A stretch of DNA of 64,000 bases from DASSFZ01 sp035283185 (GCA_035283185.1 DATEUJ010000124.1:1-64000); one strand, 5' to 3'; shown: positions 16,464-24,319, counted from the stretch's first letter. Notes: generated from the letters alone by a model not told the origin. Numbers and translations: made by a program.

Positions 16464-16654
16464 TTGAGAACACTGACGCGGTCATCGGGCCTGCCGACCG
16501 CATCGAGGTTGAGCGTGACATATCCGCCGTGCGCACTCAATTAGGCGAGGAGGCATTCGCGCCAGCCTGGGCCGAGGGGCGGGCGATGACCCTGGACCAG
16601 GCCATTGCGTATGCATTGGAGGATGACGCTGGCGCTTCACACTATCCCGGATAA
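16418..16654 (+). pseudogene. displaced C-terminus of the NB-ARC/TPR protein
   Basis: In the frame starting with the CAG at 16418 the sequence reads QPERAARLLGAAQALIENTD and later FAPAWAEGRAMTLDQAIAYA. This is the standard end of NB-ARC/TPR regulators. The upstream frame reaches AGLAGVAGAEG at 16417, so one base missing from a glycine codon separates them. It is either a real mutation or a sequencing error; the fused product would have about 897 residues. Confidence 0.75.
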
Positions 16655-16704
16655 CAGACTTGCCAGCCAGCCGTGTTTGCCCGATACTATGCGAAGGAGC
16701 TTGC

Positions 16705-17319
16705 ATGCGCAACCGCCTCTCACGCATCGTCTTGAGTCTCGTCGTCGGATCGATCGTGGTTGCGATCGGGCTGTACCTGGGCTGGTTCATCGCGATCGGG
16801 CTGCAGGCCGCGCGCACGTTGAGCGGCTCAGTCCGAGCTCAGCCGTCTCGCGAGACAGTTGCCTTAGTGACCGACGTGACGCGCTGGACGTTTCTGGGGC
16901 TGACGACGGGGTTGGGTCTGGCGTTCGCCGCGCTCCACAAGCACCGCGTGCGATTTCTCCTCGCGTCGATCGCAGGCTTCGCGCTGGGAGGGGCGCTGGC
17001 TTCGTGGCTTGTCGTGACCAGTCTCGATCGTGCCGCGCCCGCGGCGACGCTGGCATTGCCACTGGGCGGCGCGCTCGCCGGGCTGCTGCTGGGACTTGGA
17101 GCGCGGCTGGATATTCGGTCGGCACTGATGCTCATCGTCGTGGCGCTGGCGATGATGATCGCCGGGCCGTTCATCGATCCGCGCAGTTCCGTTATGCTGC
17201 CGTCGCCGCTGCGCCTGACACTGAGCGACTGGCTCATCTTGCTCGCGCCCGGCGCGCTGATTGGCGCCATCCTCGCCGCACTCGTCCCGACCGGCTCCGA
17301 CACATCGCAAACCGCGTGA
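16705..17319 (+). CDS. multi-pass membrane protein of unknown function
   Basis: 204 residues from ATG 16705, with GGAG at 16696-16699. Hydrophobicity suggests five membrane segments: about 9-33 (LVVGSIVVAIGLYLGWFIAI), 60-75, 84-105, 115-135 and 140-160, with a possible sixth at 178-197 (LILLAPGALIGAILAALVP). Many Gly and Ala residues line the helices. No catalytic motif or family was recognised. It starts 50 bases after the end of the NB-ARC gene and could be its membrane partner; the link is by position only. Confidence 0.6.
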   Translation: MRNRLSRIVLSLVVGSIVVAIGLYLGWFIAIGLQAARTLSGSVRAQPSRETVALVTDVTRWTFLGLTTGLGLAFAALHKHRVRFLLASIAGFALGGALASWLVVTSLDRAAPAATLALPLGGALAGLLLGLGARLDIRSALMLIVVALAMMIAGPFIDPRSSVMLPSPLRLTLSDWLILLAPGALIGAILAALVPTGSDTSQTA

Positions 17320-17430
17320 TAGGCGCGCGGGTCTTCTTCCCCCTGCACTCCGATCCGAAAGACGCCGCGGTCATCCTTAGAAACTATCTCAAAAGCCGTT
17401 CGTCGTGGCGACTCAATTGCCCCCGTAGCG

Positions 17431-17470
17431 CCTGTCCTGAGCCTTGCCCTGAGCGCAGTCGAAGGGGCAG
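17431..17470. repeat. dispersed CCTGAGC..GTCGAAGG repeat
   Basis: CCTGTCCTGAGCCTTGCCCT and then GAGCGCAGTCGAAGG resembles a very common intergenic repeat of Chloroflexota and other metagenomic bacteria. It lies in the 200-base gap after the membrane protein. Confidence 0.5.
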
Positions 17471-17501
17471 CCGAAGGATGGCGGAGTGGGGTGAGTCGCA
17501 C

Positions 17502-17531
17502 GTGTAACGACTGAAGTCGTTACACCCGTTT
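17502..17531 (+). terminator. intrinsic terminator downstream of the membrane protein gene
   Basis: A 10-bp stem GTGTAACGAC (17502-17511) with GTCGTTACAC (17516-17525), TGAA loop, then CCGTTTTTG. It may serve the plus-strand unit and also lies just past the end of the convergent small gene. Confidence 0.6.
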
Positions 17532-17544
17532 TTGAGATGATTTC

Positions 17545-17775
17545 TTAGTGGACGGGCGCCTGGGAGTCGTCCGCTGCTGAGGGGTATCGATCGAGAGCGG
17601 CGCGACTGAACACGCGAGGGAGCACCCCGTGCACGCGCGCATCGTGCGCCCGACGCAGATGCTCTTCTGCGCGCGCGAGTGCTGCCTCGGCGGAAGCGAG
17701 AATGGTGTCGAGCCGGGCAGGCACTGCTCCAGCCGGACGATACGACACACTTGAGATGAAAACCGTGTTACGCAT
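17545..17775 (-). CDS. small hypothetical protein
   Basis: 76 residues from ATG 17775, preceded by GGAGGAAAAGAC. It starts MRNTVFISSVSYRPAGAVPA and contains an amphipathic Ala/Arg/Glu-rich helix (ASAEAALARAEEHLRRAHDA). No family recognised. The good ribosome-binding site supports expression. An AT-rich promoter-like region lies upstream (17850-17870 on the reverse strand). Confidence 0.5.
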   Translation of the reverse strand: MRNTVFISSVSYRPAGAVPARLDTILASAEAALARAEEHLRRAHDARVHGVLPRVFSRAALDRYPSAADDSQAPVH

Positions 17776-18082
17776 GTCTTTTCCTCCAAAGGGCAAAATC
17801 AACCTGTGCAATCTAACTCCAATTCACGCCAGATGATACGCTGCCGCTGTTATAGCATAGTATGAGCCGCGTAAGAGGAAAGTATAGTTCGCGGTCAAAC
17901 GATCGCATCATAATTTTTCGCACACTGGTCGGGATTGAATTGATGCAATGCTCACACGATGCTGTCACTCGCCATAGACATTCGTAAGAGCTTGTTGGAA
18001 TGCAGATTACCGAAGTCTCATAGTTTATTCTTACAGGTGATTGCATACATCTTTAGCGTGATGCTCGAGTCTTGGTCTTTTC
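17776..18082. other. intergenic region, no gene seen
   Basis: About 300 AT-richer bases between the small minus-strand gene and leader module 2. A 77-codon minus-strand open frame here lacks a ribosome-binding site and coding-like composition. I see nothing else beyond possible divergent promoters. Confidence 0.5.
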
Positions 18083-18111
18083 TTGACTTTCTCCTTGAAC
18101 GGGTGTAAAGT
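18083..18111 (+). promoter_or_regulatory. sigma70-type promoter of leader module 2
   Basis: TTGACT (18083-18088), a 17-base spacer and TAAAGT (18106-18111), the same arrangement as at 138-166. Confidence 0.7.
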
Positions 18112-18131
18112 CTCGCCATCCTGGCCAAAGG

Positions 18132-18222
18132 AGGCGCGCTCATGGTGAACATCAACCGCACGGGTGCTGTGGTTTCCGCCGCATTCGCTAGCGGCGCAGT
18201 TTCACCTTACCGGAGTGCGCCT
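18132..18222 (+). promoter_or_regulatory. leader module 2: Shine-Dalgarno / anti-SD pairing
   Basis: AGGCGCGCTC (18132-18141), containing part of GGAGG, pairs over 10 bases with GAGTGCGCCT (18213-18222), with one G-U pair where module 1 has A-U. The pairing strand again lies inside the 3' part of the leader ORF, about 30 bases before the terminator. Confidence 0.55.
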
Positions 18223-18234
18223 GATGACCGTTAG
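18142..18234 (+). CDS. 30-residue leader peptide, module 2
   Basis: ATG 18142, 7 bases after GGAGG (18130-18134); stop TAG at 18232. The peptide begins MVNINRTGAVVSAAFASGAV. It has no similarity to the module 1 peptide, although the flanking nucleotides are nearly identical. The ABC exporter genes follow the terminator, as expected for a leader controlling a drug or stress exporter. Confidence 0.5.
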   Translation: MVNINRTGAVVSAAFASGAVSPYRSAPDDR

Positions 18235-18252
18235 GTCTGTCGTATTGCCTGT

Positions 18253-18290
18253 ACGGCCACGGGTGAGCTTGCCCGTGGCCGTTTTATTTT
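18253..18290 (+). terminator. intrinsic terminator of leader module 2
   Basis: A perfect 11-bp stem ACGGCCACGGG (18253-18263) with CCCGTGGCCGT (18272-18282), then TTTATTTTG. It is the same stem as at 282-311. The exporter ATPase gene begins 117 bases later. Confidence 0.8.
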
Positions 18291-18406
18291 GTCCGGCGCC
18301 ATCCAAACAAAAAGTGCACATCGGACGAAAGACCAGTAGACGACTCAGAACATCTGTGCTATGCTGAAATGGCCGAGGTAGCAGAAGCCAAAGGGTTAAG
18401 GGTGCC

Positions 18407-19426
18407 ATGAACGAATCACGCGCTATCGAGACGGAGAAACTGGGACGCATCTACAAGATTCGCGGCGCGAAGAAGGGCGAAGCGCGCGAGCTCGTCGCGC
18501 TGCAAGACGTCGATCTCGAAGTCCGGCGCGGCGAGCTGTTCGGTCTGCTCGGCCCGAACGGCGCCGGCAAGACGACGCTGATTAAGATCCTCACCACGCT
18601 GCTCCTGCCCTCGTCCGGCCGCGCGCTGGTCGACGGGCTAGACGTCGTGACGCAGCACAGGCTCGTGCGCGAGCGGATCAACATGGTGTCGGGCGGTGAG
18701 TCGTCCGGCTACGGCCTGCTGACGGTGCGCGAGAACCTGTGGATGTTCGCGCAGTTCTACGGCATCGACCACGCGACCACCTACCGGCGCATCGACGAGA
18801 TGCTCGAAGTCGTCGGCCTGAGCGATCGCAAGCACACGAAGATCAGCGACCTGTCGACTGGCCTGCGCCAGAAGACGAACATCGTGCGCGGCTTCATCAC
18901 CGATCCGCAGATCCTCTTCCTCGACGAGCCGACGCTGGGGCTGGACGTGGCTGCCGCGCGCGACGCGCGCCAGTTCGTGCGCCGTTGGATGGGCCGGCAG
19001 GACAAGACGATCCTGCTCACGACCCACTACATGGTCGAGGCCGACGAGCTGTGCGATCGGGTGGCGATCATCGACCGCGGCCGGGTGCTGGCCTGCGACA
19101 CGCCGGCGAGCCTCAAGCGCCGCCTTCAGCGCGACGCGATCTTCCACATCGAGACGTCGTACCTTTCGACCGGCGGCGCAGACGGCTTCGAAGCGATACC
19201 CGGCGTGAGCAAGGTGACGCATCGGGACCGCGACGATCGGACTGCGTTCGAGTTCCTGCTCCAGGGCGAGGACGTGCTCGCGCCTGTCGTCGCGCGCATG
19301 ACCGAGAAGAACGCGAAGATCCTCTCGTTACAGAAGCGCGAGCCGACGCTCGAAGACGTGTTCATCGACCTGGTTGGGCGCGGCCTGACCGACGGGGAGA
19401 ACGGCAGTGGAAGCGGCAATCACTAA
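18407..19426 (+). CDS. ABC-2 exporter ATPase subunit (DrrA-like)
   Basis: 339 residues. Walker A GPNGAGKTTLIK (about 48-59), Q-loop region, signature LSTGLRQKTNIVRGF (about 148), Walker B ILFLDEPTLGLD (about 168-179) and H-loop LLTTHYM (about 202). The C-terminal extension ending TLEDVFIDLVGRGLT is typical of the daunorubicin-resistance type ATPases. It pairs with the two permeases that follow; the first overlaps it by 20 bases. The complex would export a hydrophobic compound, lipid or polysaccharide; the substrate is not evident. Expression is probably controlled by the leader and terminator at 18083-18290. Confidence 0.92.
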   Translation: MNESRAIETEKLGRIYKIRGAKKGEARELVALQDVDLEVRRGELFGLLGPNGAGKTTLIKILTTLLLPSSGRALVDGLDVVTQHRLVRERINMVSGGESSGYGLLTVRENLWMFAQFYGIDHATTYRRIDEMLEVVGLSDRKHTKISDLSTGLRQKTNIVRGFITDPQILFLDEPTLGLDVAAARDARQFVRRWMGRQDKTILLTTHYMVEADELCDRVAIIDRGRVLACDTPASLKRRLQRDAIFHIETSYLSTGGADGFEAIPGVSKVTHRDRDDRTAFEFLLQGEDVLAPVVARMTEKNAKILSLQKREPTLEDVFIDLVGRGLTDGENGSGSGNH

Positions 19427-20264
19427 CGCACCGACCCGGCCGCCGTTCAAGCGCCGCGCCAACCTGTTCTGGCGCACGGTCTTCGCGCGCTCGTACCCGC
19501 GCCTCATCGGCCTGCGGCGCGAGCCGTCGTGGATGTTCTTCGAGATCGCGCTGCCGTTCCTGATCGCCTGCTCGTACGTGTTCGTGTACAAGGCAATCGG
19601 CGCGCCGCAGGAATTCATCGGCTTCGTCGTGCTGGGCGGCGCAATGAGCGCGTTCTGGCTGAACATGCTGTGGCTGATGGCCAGCCAGTTGTACTGGGAG
19701 AAGCAGACGGGCAACCTGCCGCTGTACATCGCCGCGCCGAACTCGATGATGGCGATCCTGCTCGGCATGGCGCTGGGCGGCTTGGCGGCGACCTGCGTGC
19801 GCGCCGCCGTCATCGTCGTCGCCGGCTCAGTGCTGTTCGGCGTGACGTACTCGACGGCGAATCTCCTTCCGGCGCTCGCCGTCTTTCTGCTGACGATGGT
19901 CGCGCTGTACGGGCTGGGCATGCTGTTCGCCTCGGTGTTCCTGCTGTTCGGGCGAGAGGCGTGGCACACGAGCAACCTGCTTCAAGAGCCGGTGTACCTG
20001 GTGTCAGGCTTCTATTTCCCGATCAAGAGCCTGCCTGTGTGGGTCGCCGCCGTCGCGTCGCTCGTCCCGGTCACGCTCGGGCTGGACGCCATGCGGCAAC
20101 TGTTGTTCGCCGGCGGCGAAACGATCGGGTTCCTGCCGGTCTCGATCGAGATCGCCCTCCTGGCCGTCTTGAGCGTCGCGCTCCTGTTCGCGTCGAAGTG
20201 GGCGCTGGACTACCTGGAGATGCTCGCGCGCAGGGAAGGCAGAATAACGGAGCGAAGGCGTTGA
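19407..20264 (+). CDS. ABC-2 type permease 1
   Basis: 285 residues from GTG 19407, overlapping the ATPase gene by 20 bases. A cytoplasmic basic N-terminus (PFKRRANLFWRTVFARSYPR) contains the coupling helix. Six membrane segments follow, and the ABC-2 signature region is LQEPVYLVSGFYFPIKSLP (about 193-211). It forms one half of the transmembrane pore, with the permease at 20349 as the other half, a heterodimer on a single ATPase gene. It ends just before a hairpin repeat. Confidence 0.9.
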   Translation: MEAAITNAPTRPPFKRRANLFWRTVFARSYPRLIGLRREPSWMFFEIALPFLIACSYVFVYKAIGAPQEFIGFVVLGGAMSAFWLNMLWLMASQLYWEKQTGNLPLYIAAPNSMMAILLGMALGGLAATCVRAAVIVVAGSVLFGVTYSTANLLPALAVFLLTMVALYGLGMLFASVFLLFGREAWHTSNLLQEPVYLVSGFYFPIKSLPVWVAAVASLVPVTLGLDAMRQLLFAGGETIGFLPVSIEIALLAVLSVALLFASKWALDYLEMLARREGRITERRR

Positions 20265-20277
20265 GTTAACCTACAGA

Positions 20278-20341
20278 AGTTCCCTCCAGCTCCTTCAGTT
20301 CCTTGAGTTCCAGGGAACTGAAGGAACTCGAGGAACTCAGG
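20278..20341 (+). repeat. inverted 9-bp repeat array (AGTTCCTTG family)
   Basis: Left arm in nonamers AGCTCCTTC-AGTTCCTTG-AGTTCCAGG, right arm GAACTGAAG-GAACTCGAG-GAACTCAGG. The two arms are complementary and form a long hairpin between the two permease genes. A sister copy lies at 60970-61028. Confidence 0.75.
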
Positions 20342-20348
20342 AGATAAC

Positions 20349-21191
20349 GTGAAAGAAGCGATGCGCTCATTCAAGATGGCGACGTGGCTCGGCTGGCAGA
20401 TCGAGTCGAACTGGACCGATCCGTTCCTGTTCGGCATCTACTCGATCGCCAAGCCGGTGTCGGCGGCGCTGATCCTGGTGGTGATGTACAGCATCGTCGC
20501 GCAGGGCGGGCCGGGCCACCCGCTCTTTCCTTATATGTATGTGGGAAATGCTTTCTATATTTACGTCGGCGCGGTGCTGATCGGCATCTCGTGGGCGATC
20601 GTCGCCGACCGCGAGGAATACGGCACGCTCAAGTACATCGCCGCCGCGCCGCTCGTCATGCTGTGGTATCTGCTCGGGCGCGGCATGGCGCGCACGATCA
20701 TCGGCACCATCTCGGTGATCGTCACACTCGCCATCGGCGTGCTCTTTCTGCAGGTGCCGATTGCCCTGCCGGCGGTCGACTGGCTGCTGTTCGCCGTGGC
20801 GATGGCGCTGGGATTGAGCAGTCTGATGGTGATGGGCCTGCTGCTGGCGGGCGTGTCGTTCCTGATCGCGCGGCACGCCGGCTTCATTGGCGAGGCGGTC
20901 GCCGGCGCGCTGTACCTGTTCACCGGCGCGATCTTCCCGCTCGAAGTGCTGCCATCACTCTTGCAGCCGATCGGCTACGTCTTGCCGGTCACGTACTGGC
21001 TGGAGGCGATCCGCCGCGCGCTGCTCGGCGCGCGCGGCGGGCCGACGTTCGCCGCGTGGAGCGATGCACAGGTCGTCGGCGCGCTGGCGGTGAGCATGCT
21101 GGTGTGGGGTGCGATTTCAGTCGCGTACTTCCGCTATGCCGAGAATCGCGCCAGGGCGCGGGGGTTGTTGGATTGGCAAACGCAGTATTAG
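20349..21191 (+). CDS. ABC-2 type permease 2
   Basis: 280 residues from GTG 20349, with AGGAG 8 bases before. Six predicted membrane segments, starting with TDPFLFGIYSIAKPVSAALI. The ABC-2 signature region is LYLFTGAIFPLEVLPSLLQP (about 192-211). It completes the exporter with the ATPase (18407) and permease 1 (19407). No terminator was seen immediately after it. Confidence 0.9.
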   Translation: MKEAMRSFKMATWLGWQIESNWTDPFLFGIYSIAKPVSAALILVVMYSIVAQGGPGHPLFPYMYVGNAFYIYVGAVLIGISWAIVADREEYGTLKYIAAAPLVMLWYLLGRGMARTIIGTISVIVTLAIGVLFLQVPIALPAVDWLLFAVAMALGLSSLMVMGLLLAGVSFLIARHAGFIGEAVAGALYLFTGAIFPLEVLPSLLQPIGYVLPVTYWLEAIRRALLGARGGPTFAAWSDAQVVGALAVSMLVWGAISVAYFRYAENRARARGLLDWQTQY

Positions 21192-21317
21192 CGCCAATTG
21201 CATACGAGTTGTCATCTGCCGTTCAACTGGCCGTCCTACCGCGATGTGCCGCCTCTCTTGTCCTTCAGTGAGCATGGTAAGCCATAGCAAGGCCGCACCA
21301 TCGCGGCAATGCCGCCC

Positions 21318-21346
21318 TTGACAAGTATACGCCATTGGCGTATACT
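21318..21346 (+). promoter_or_regulatory. toxin-antitoxin promoter with perfect palindromic operator
   Basis: TTGACA (21318-21323), a 17-base spacer and TATACT (21341-21346). The spacer and -10 are occupied by the palindrome AGTATACGCCA-T-TGGCGTATACT (21324-21346), with 11-bp perfect half sites. This is the expected binding site for the HTH antitoxin encoded downstream, which would repress its own operon. Confidence 0.85.
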
Positions 21347-21381
21347 CCTCGCAGACCTGAGATGCCGCCTCCGGCCCTACT

Positions 21382-21456
21382 ATGGTCATCGTCGAAACTT
21401 CGGTCTTCACGCGTCGTGTACTGGAGTTGCTCACGGATAAGGACGAGTATCTATGA
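21382..21456 (+). pseudogene. truncated RelE/HigB-like toxin stub
   Basis: A 24-codon frame reads MVIVETSVFTRRVLELLTDK and then DEYL before a stop. This is the start of the RelE/HigB-type toxins found beside such HTH antitoxins, which normally run about 100 residues. The catalytic and RNA-binding parts are absent. Its stop overlaps the antitoxin ATG (ATGA), so translational coupling has been kept. Confidence 0.7.
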
Positions 21457-21803
21457 AGGATGAACTGTTCAACGAATTGGTAGCCAGCGTGCGTGAAGGT
21501 GGAGCGATTCTGCGCGGCGAAGCCAGGCCAACTCGCACCTTCGCTGTGGATGGGCCGAATATCAAGCGCATTCGGGCGAGCTATCGACTCTCGCAAGGGC
21601 AATTCGCCGCTCTGCTCGGTATCAGCGTGGGCACGCTGCGGAATTGGGAGCAAGGTCGTCGGACGCCAGAAGGTCCGGCGCGGGTCCTGTTGCAGGTTGC
21701 AGCGAGGCATCCCGATGCCGTGTGGGATGTCGTTCGCCCGGTTGTGCGTCAGCGCCAAAGTGCGGCCAAGACAAACAAAGCCAAGCGCAGCATGCGAACG
21801 TAG
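21453..21803 (+). CDS. HigA/NadS-like XRE-family antitoxin
   Basis: 116 residues. An N-terminal segment (FNELVASVREGGAILRGE) leads to a Cro/C1-type HTH (IKRIRASYRLSQGQFAALLG then ISVGTLRNWEQGRRTPEGPA, about residues 36-75), as in antitoxins of the NadS/HigA group. A basic tail ends the protein. It should bind the operator at 21324-21346. With its toxin truncated it is an orphan repressor that may only control itself, or may neutralise related toxins elsewhere in the genome. Confidence 0.85.
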   Translation: MKDELFNELVASVREGGAILRGEARPTRTFAVDGPNIKRIRASYRLSQGQFAALLGISVGTLRNWEQGRRTPEGPARVLLQVAARHPDAVWDVVRPVVRQRQSAAKTNKAKRSMRT

Positions 21804-21979
21804 ATGGCGGCAAGCCGGTGGCCTGAGCAGTGATCGGCGGAGTGGTCGCCCACTTTCGCTGATTTTGATCTTATCTGCGTTCATCTGCGCGCTTTGCGTC
21901 TGCGTCCAAAAATCTTCGCGGTCGACGTAGATGTTGTAGAGGAATACTCTATCGCGCCGGCACATCGCGCGAGGGAATC

Positions 21980-22402
21980 GTGACAGAAGAGCGCCATTCG
22001 CAAGCCGTATTCGAAGGGCTGGTATTCGACGAAGCCGGCCATCCGCTTGACGTGGTGTTGCTTGGCGGCGAGCTGCACTACGTGATCGACGATGCCGGTT
22101 TCAAGCGCCACGTCGAGGCCGCCTACATCGATCGCCAGGTGTTGGGCGCCATGCAGGCGCAGATCGACGAAAACAAAGACGCGGTCGAGGAGGGCCTGCT
22201 GCGCCTGATCGGGCAGGACGATCTTTTCACCAAGGCAGCCGTCGACTCGTCGCTGAGTCACGTCGATCAGCTCATGCAGCGCGGCATACCGCTCGAAGCC
22301 CGGCAGTGGCTGGGCATGATGGGCTTCCGTATCGTCGTCGACGTTCACGGCGACGTGGTGAGGATTGAGGGCGGCGGCATCGTCGACGAGGGCGATCAGT
22401 AA
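21980..22402 (+). CDS. conserved-looking hypothetical protein upstream of nuoA
   Basis: 140 residues from GTG 21980 with GAGGGA just before. Mixed alpha/beta composition without membrane segments or a signal peptide: FDEAGHPLDVVLLGGELHYV near the start, KDAVEEGLLRLIGQDDLFTK in the middle, FRIVVDVHGDVVRIEGGGIV at the end. I do not recognise the family. It ends 173 bases before nuoA, with a promoter between, so it is probably a separate unit. Confidence 0.6.
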   Translation: MTEERHSQAVFEGLVFDEAGHPLDVVLLGGELHYVIDDAGFKRHVEAAYIDRQVLGAMQAQIDENKDAVEEGLLRLIGQDDLFTKAAVDSSLSHVDQLMQRGIPLEARQWLGMMGFRIVVDVHGDVVRIEGGGIVDEGDQ

Positions 22403-22419
22403 TATTTCTCATTTTTACG

Positions 22420-22448
22420 TTGCCGGTTGACTTCTTGTGTGTTATAAT
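22420..22448 (+). promoter_or_regulatory. promoter of the nuo operon
   Basis: TTGCCG (22420-22425), a 17-base spacer and consensus TATAAT (22443-22448). The 5' leader to nuoA is about 120 bases. Confidence 0.65.
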
Positions 22449-22575
22449 CTCGGACGCTTTGTGACTCTTGCAACAAAGACACCCCCGCCCGACGACTTCG
22501 AGCTGAGCTCAGCCGCGTGCCGGTTCGGCGGCCGTCGAAGCGACCGCGTCGCGGCAAGCTAAACGGAGGAATACC

Positions 22576-22932
22576 GTGGTCGAGCCCTTCGGTTTCATCG
22601 GCATATTCATCGCCGTCGCCTTCATCCTCGCGTCTGTCCCGGTTCTCCTCAACTGGCTGATCGCGCCCAAAAAGCCGAATCCGATCAAAGAAGAGACGTA
22701 CGAGTGCGGCATCGAAACCGTCGGGGATACCTGGGTGCAGTTCAAGGCTCAGTACTACATCTACGCGCTGATCTTCGTCGTCTTCGACATCGAGGCGGCG
22801 TTCCTGCTGCCCTGGGCAGTCGCCTATAAGCAGGTGCCGCTCGTCGGCGTCATCGCCATGCTGCTCTTCATCGTTCTCCTGGCGGACGGGTTAGTGTATG
22901 CCTGGCGCAAAGGAGACCTGAAGTGGAGGTAA
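22576..22932 (+). CDS. nuoA: NADH-quinone oxidoreductase subunit A
   Basis: 118 residues from GTG 22576 with GGAGGA upstream. Three membrane helices; the conserved loop after helix 1 reads KKPNPIKEETYECGIETVGD with the family cysteine (about residue 50), and the second helix has YALIFVVFDIEAAFLLPWAV with the conserved Asp and Glu. NuoA forms part of the quinone-binding junction of complex I. It is unusual that nuoH and not nuoB follows; a terminator-like hairpin separates the two. Confidence 0.95.
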   Translation: MVEPFGFIGIFIAVAFILASVPVLLNWLIAPKKPNPIKEETYECGIETVGDTWVQFKAQYYIYALIFVVFDIEAAFLLPWAVAYKQVPLVGVIAMLLFIVLLADGLVYAWRKGDLKWR

Positions 22933-22953
22933 ACTCCCGGGCGTAAGCCCAAT

Positions 22954-22988
22954 GCCCCGCACCCGGAGTCGGGCGACGGGGCGTTTGT
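22954..22988 (+). terminator. terminator-like hairpin between nuoA and nuoH
   Basis: GCCCCG (22954-22959) pairs with CGGGGC (22977-22982) around an inner CCCG/CGGG stem, then GTTTGTTA. It may reduce read-through into nuoH or process the transcript, and it may mark the point where nuoBCD were lost or relocated. Confidence 0.4.
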
Positions 22989-23010
22989 TATCGCTTGACG
23001 GAGAAACGAT

Positions 23011-24228
23011 ATGGATCCCTTCAGCAGCATCGCCGTCGCCCTGGAGAACTTGCTTGCCAGCCTGGGGTTTGCCGACTGGCTGATCGATTTGATCATGGCC
23101 GTCCTGCGCTCGGCGATATTGGGGACGGTCGCCTTGCTGGCGTTCATGTTTCTGACCTGGCTCGAGCGCAAGCTTATCGGACGCATGCAGGATCGCCTCG
23201 GCCCGACCTACGCCGGCCCGATCGGCATTCTGCAGCCGATTGCCGATGGCATCAAGACGCTGACTAAAGAGATCGTCGTTCCCAAGGGCGCAGACCGCTG
23301 GATCTACTTCTCGGGCCCGATCCTGGCGGCGATGGCGGCGCTGGCCGTCTTCGCCGTGATTCCGTTCGGCCCCGATACCGGTAACGGCCCCCTCGTCGGC
23401 ACCGCGCTCAACGTGGGCCTGGTCTACGTCCTGGCCGCCGGCGCGGCCGGCATCGTCGCCACGATTATGGCCGGCTGGGGAAGCAACAACAAGTTCGCCG
23501 TGCTCGGCACGTTCCGGGCCGTCGCGCAGTTGATCTCATACGAAGTGCCTCAACTGTTGAGCCTGGTGGCCGTGGCCATGGTGGCCGGCACGATGGACAT
23601 GGTGAAGATCGTCGATGCCCAGACGGTGCCGTTCATCTTCCCCTTATTCGTCACCGCGCTGCTGTTCCTGATCAGCGGCGTCGCCGAATCCGGCCGCTCC
23701 CCGTTCGATCTGCTCGAGGCCGACTCGGAGATCGTGGCCGGCTTCCACATCGAATACTCGGCGATGATGTTCGCGCTGGTGCAGATGGCGGAGTACATCC
23801 ACGCCTTCGCCATCAGTTGCATCGTCGTCACCGTGTTCCTCAACGGCTGGGCGTGGCCGTTCCTGCCCGGCCTGGCGCCGATCTGGTTCCTGGTCAAATG
23901 CTTCGCCGTGTTCTTCATATTGATCTGGTTCCGTGGCACACTGCCGCGCTTCCGCATCGACCAGATGATGGCGTTCAACTGGCAGTTCATGGTGCCGCTG
24001 GCGCTGGTCAACGTGATCGTCGTCGCTGTCGTGGATCGTGCCCTGAGTGACGCGGCCGGCTGGACGAGCGCGAGCCAGCCGTGGGGCTGGGGGCTGGTGA
24101 TGTTCGCGGCCAACGCCGTGATGCTGCTGGCGGCGCTAGGCTTGATGAGTCTTAAAGGCCGCGAGGCGCGCATGCGTGACGCGGAGAAGGCGCGCAGCCA
24201 GAGCGCAGTGGCGGCGACCGGACGCTGA
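23011..24228 (+). CDS. nuoH: NADH-quinone oxidoreductase subunit H
   Basis: 405 residues, about eight membrane helices. Conserved family segments: FLTWLERKLIGRMQDRLGPT (about 49-68), QPIADGIKTLTKE (about 76-88), SGVAESGRSPFDLLEADSEI (about 225-244, charged quinone-chamber loop) and GFHIEYSAMMFAL (about 247). NuoH forms most of the quinone-binding channel and couples quinone reduction to the antiporter chain. It sits directly after nuoA, with no nuoBCDEFGI in the window. A 7-bp repeat array lies between this gene and nuoJ. Confidence 0.96.
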   Translation: MDPFSSIAVALENLLASLGFADWLIDLIMAVLRSAILGTVALLAFMFLTWLERKLIGRMQDRLGPTYAGPIGILQPIADGIKTLTKEIVVPKGADRWIYFSGPILAAMAALAVFAVIPFGPDTGNGPLVGTALNVGLVYVLAAGAAGIVATIMAGWGSNNKFAVLGTFRAVAQLISYEVPQLLSLVAVAMVAGTMDMVKIVDAQTVPFIFPLFVTALLFLISGVAESGRSPFDLLEADSEIVAGFHIEYSAMMFALVQMAEYIHAFAISCIVVTVFLNGWAWPFLPGLAPIWFLVKCFAVFFILIWFRGTLPRFRIDQMMAFNWQFMVPLALVNVIVVAVVDRALSDAAGWTSASQPWGWGLVMFAANAVMLLAALGLMSLKGREARMRDAEKARSQSAVAATGR

Positions 24229-24229
24229 A

Positions 24230-24316
24230 GTGATACGCCATACGTGATACGTGAAACGTAAAACGTGATGCGTGAGAGGCGGGCGCTTCACGGGCCACGC
24301 CTCACTTGCTGGAGTG
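24230..24316 (+). repeat. 7-bp repeat array between nuoH and nuoJ
   Basis: Heptads ACGTGAT-ACGTGAA-ACGTAAA-ACGTGAT-GCGTGAG, followed by a short inverted part CACGCCTCAC that can pair with GTGAGAGGCG. Same construction as the other short-period arrays in the window. Confidence 0.55.
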
Positions 24317-24319
24317 AGT

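Noticed and set aside
17520..17789. 89-codon minus-strand frame overlapping the small gene at 17545-17775
   Set aside because: The overlapping frame starting at 17775 has a good ribosome-binding site and a helix-like amphipathic pattern, so this one is probably a shadow.
17813..18046. 77-codon minus-strand frame
   Set aside because: No ribosome-binding site, unusual Cys/Ser/Ile-rich composition, and no recognisable features.
22427..22448. TTGACT close to TATAAT as the nuo promoter
   Set aside because: Spacing is only 10 bases; TTGCCG at 22420 with a 17-base spacer fits much better.
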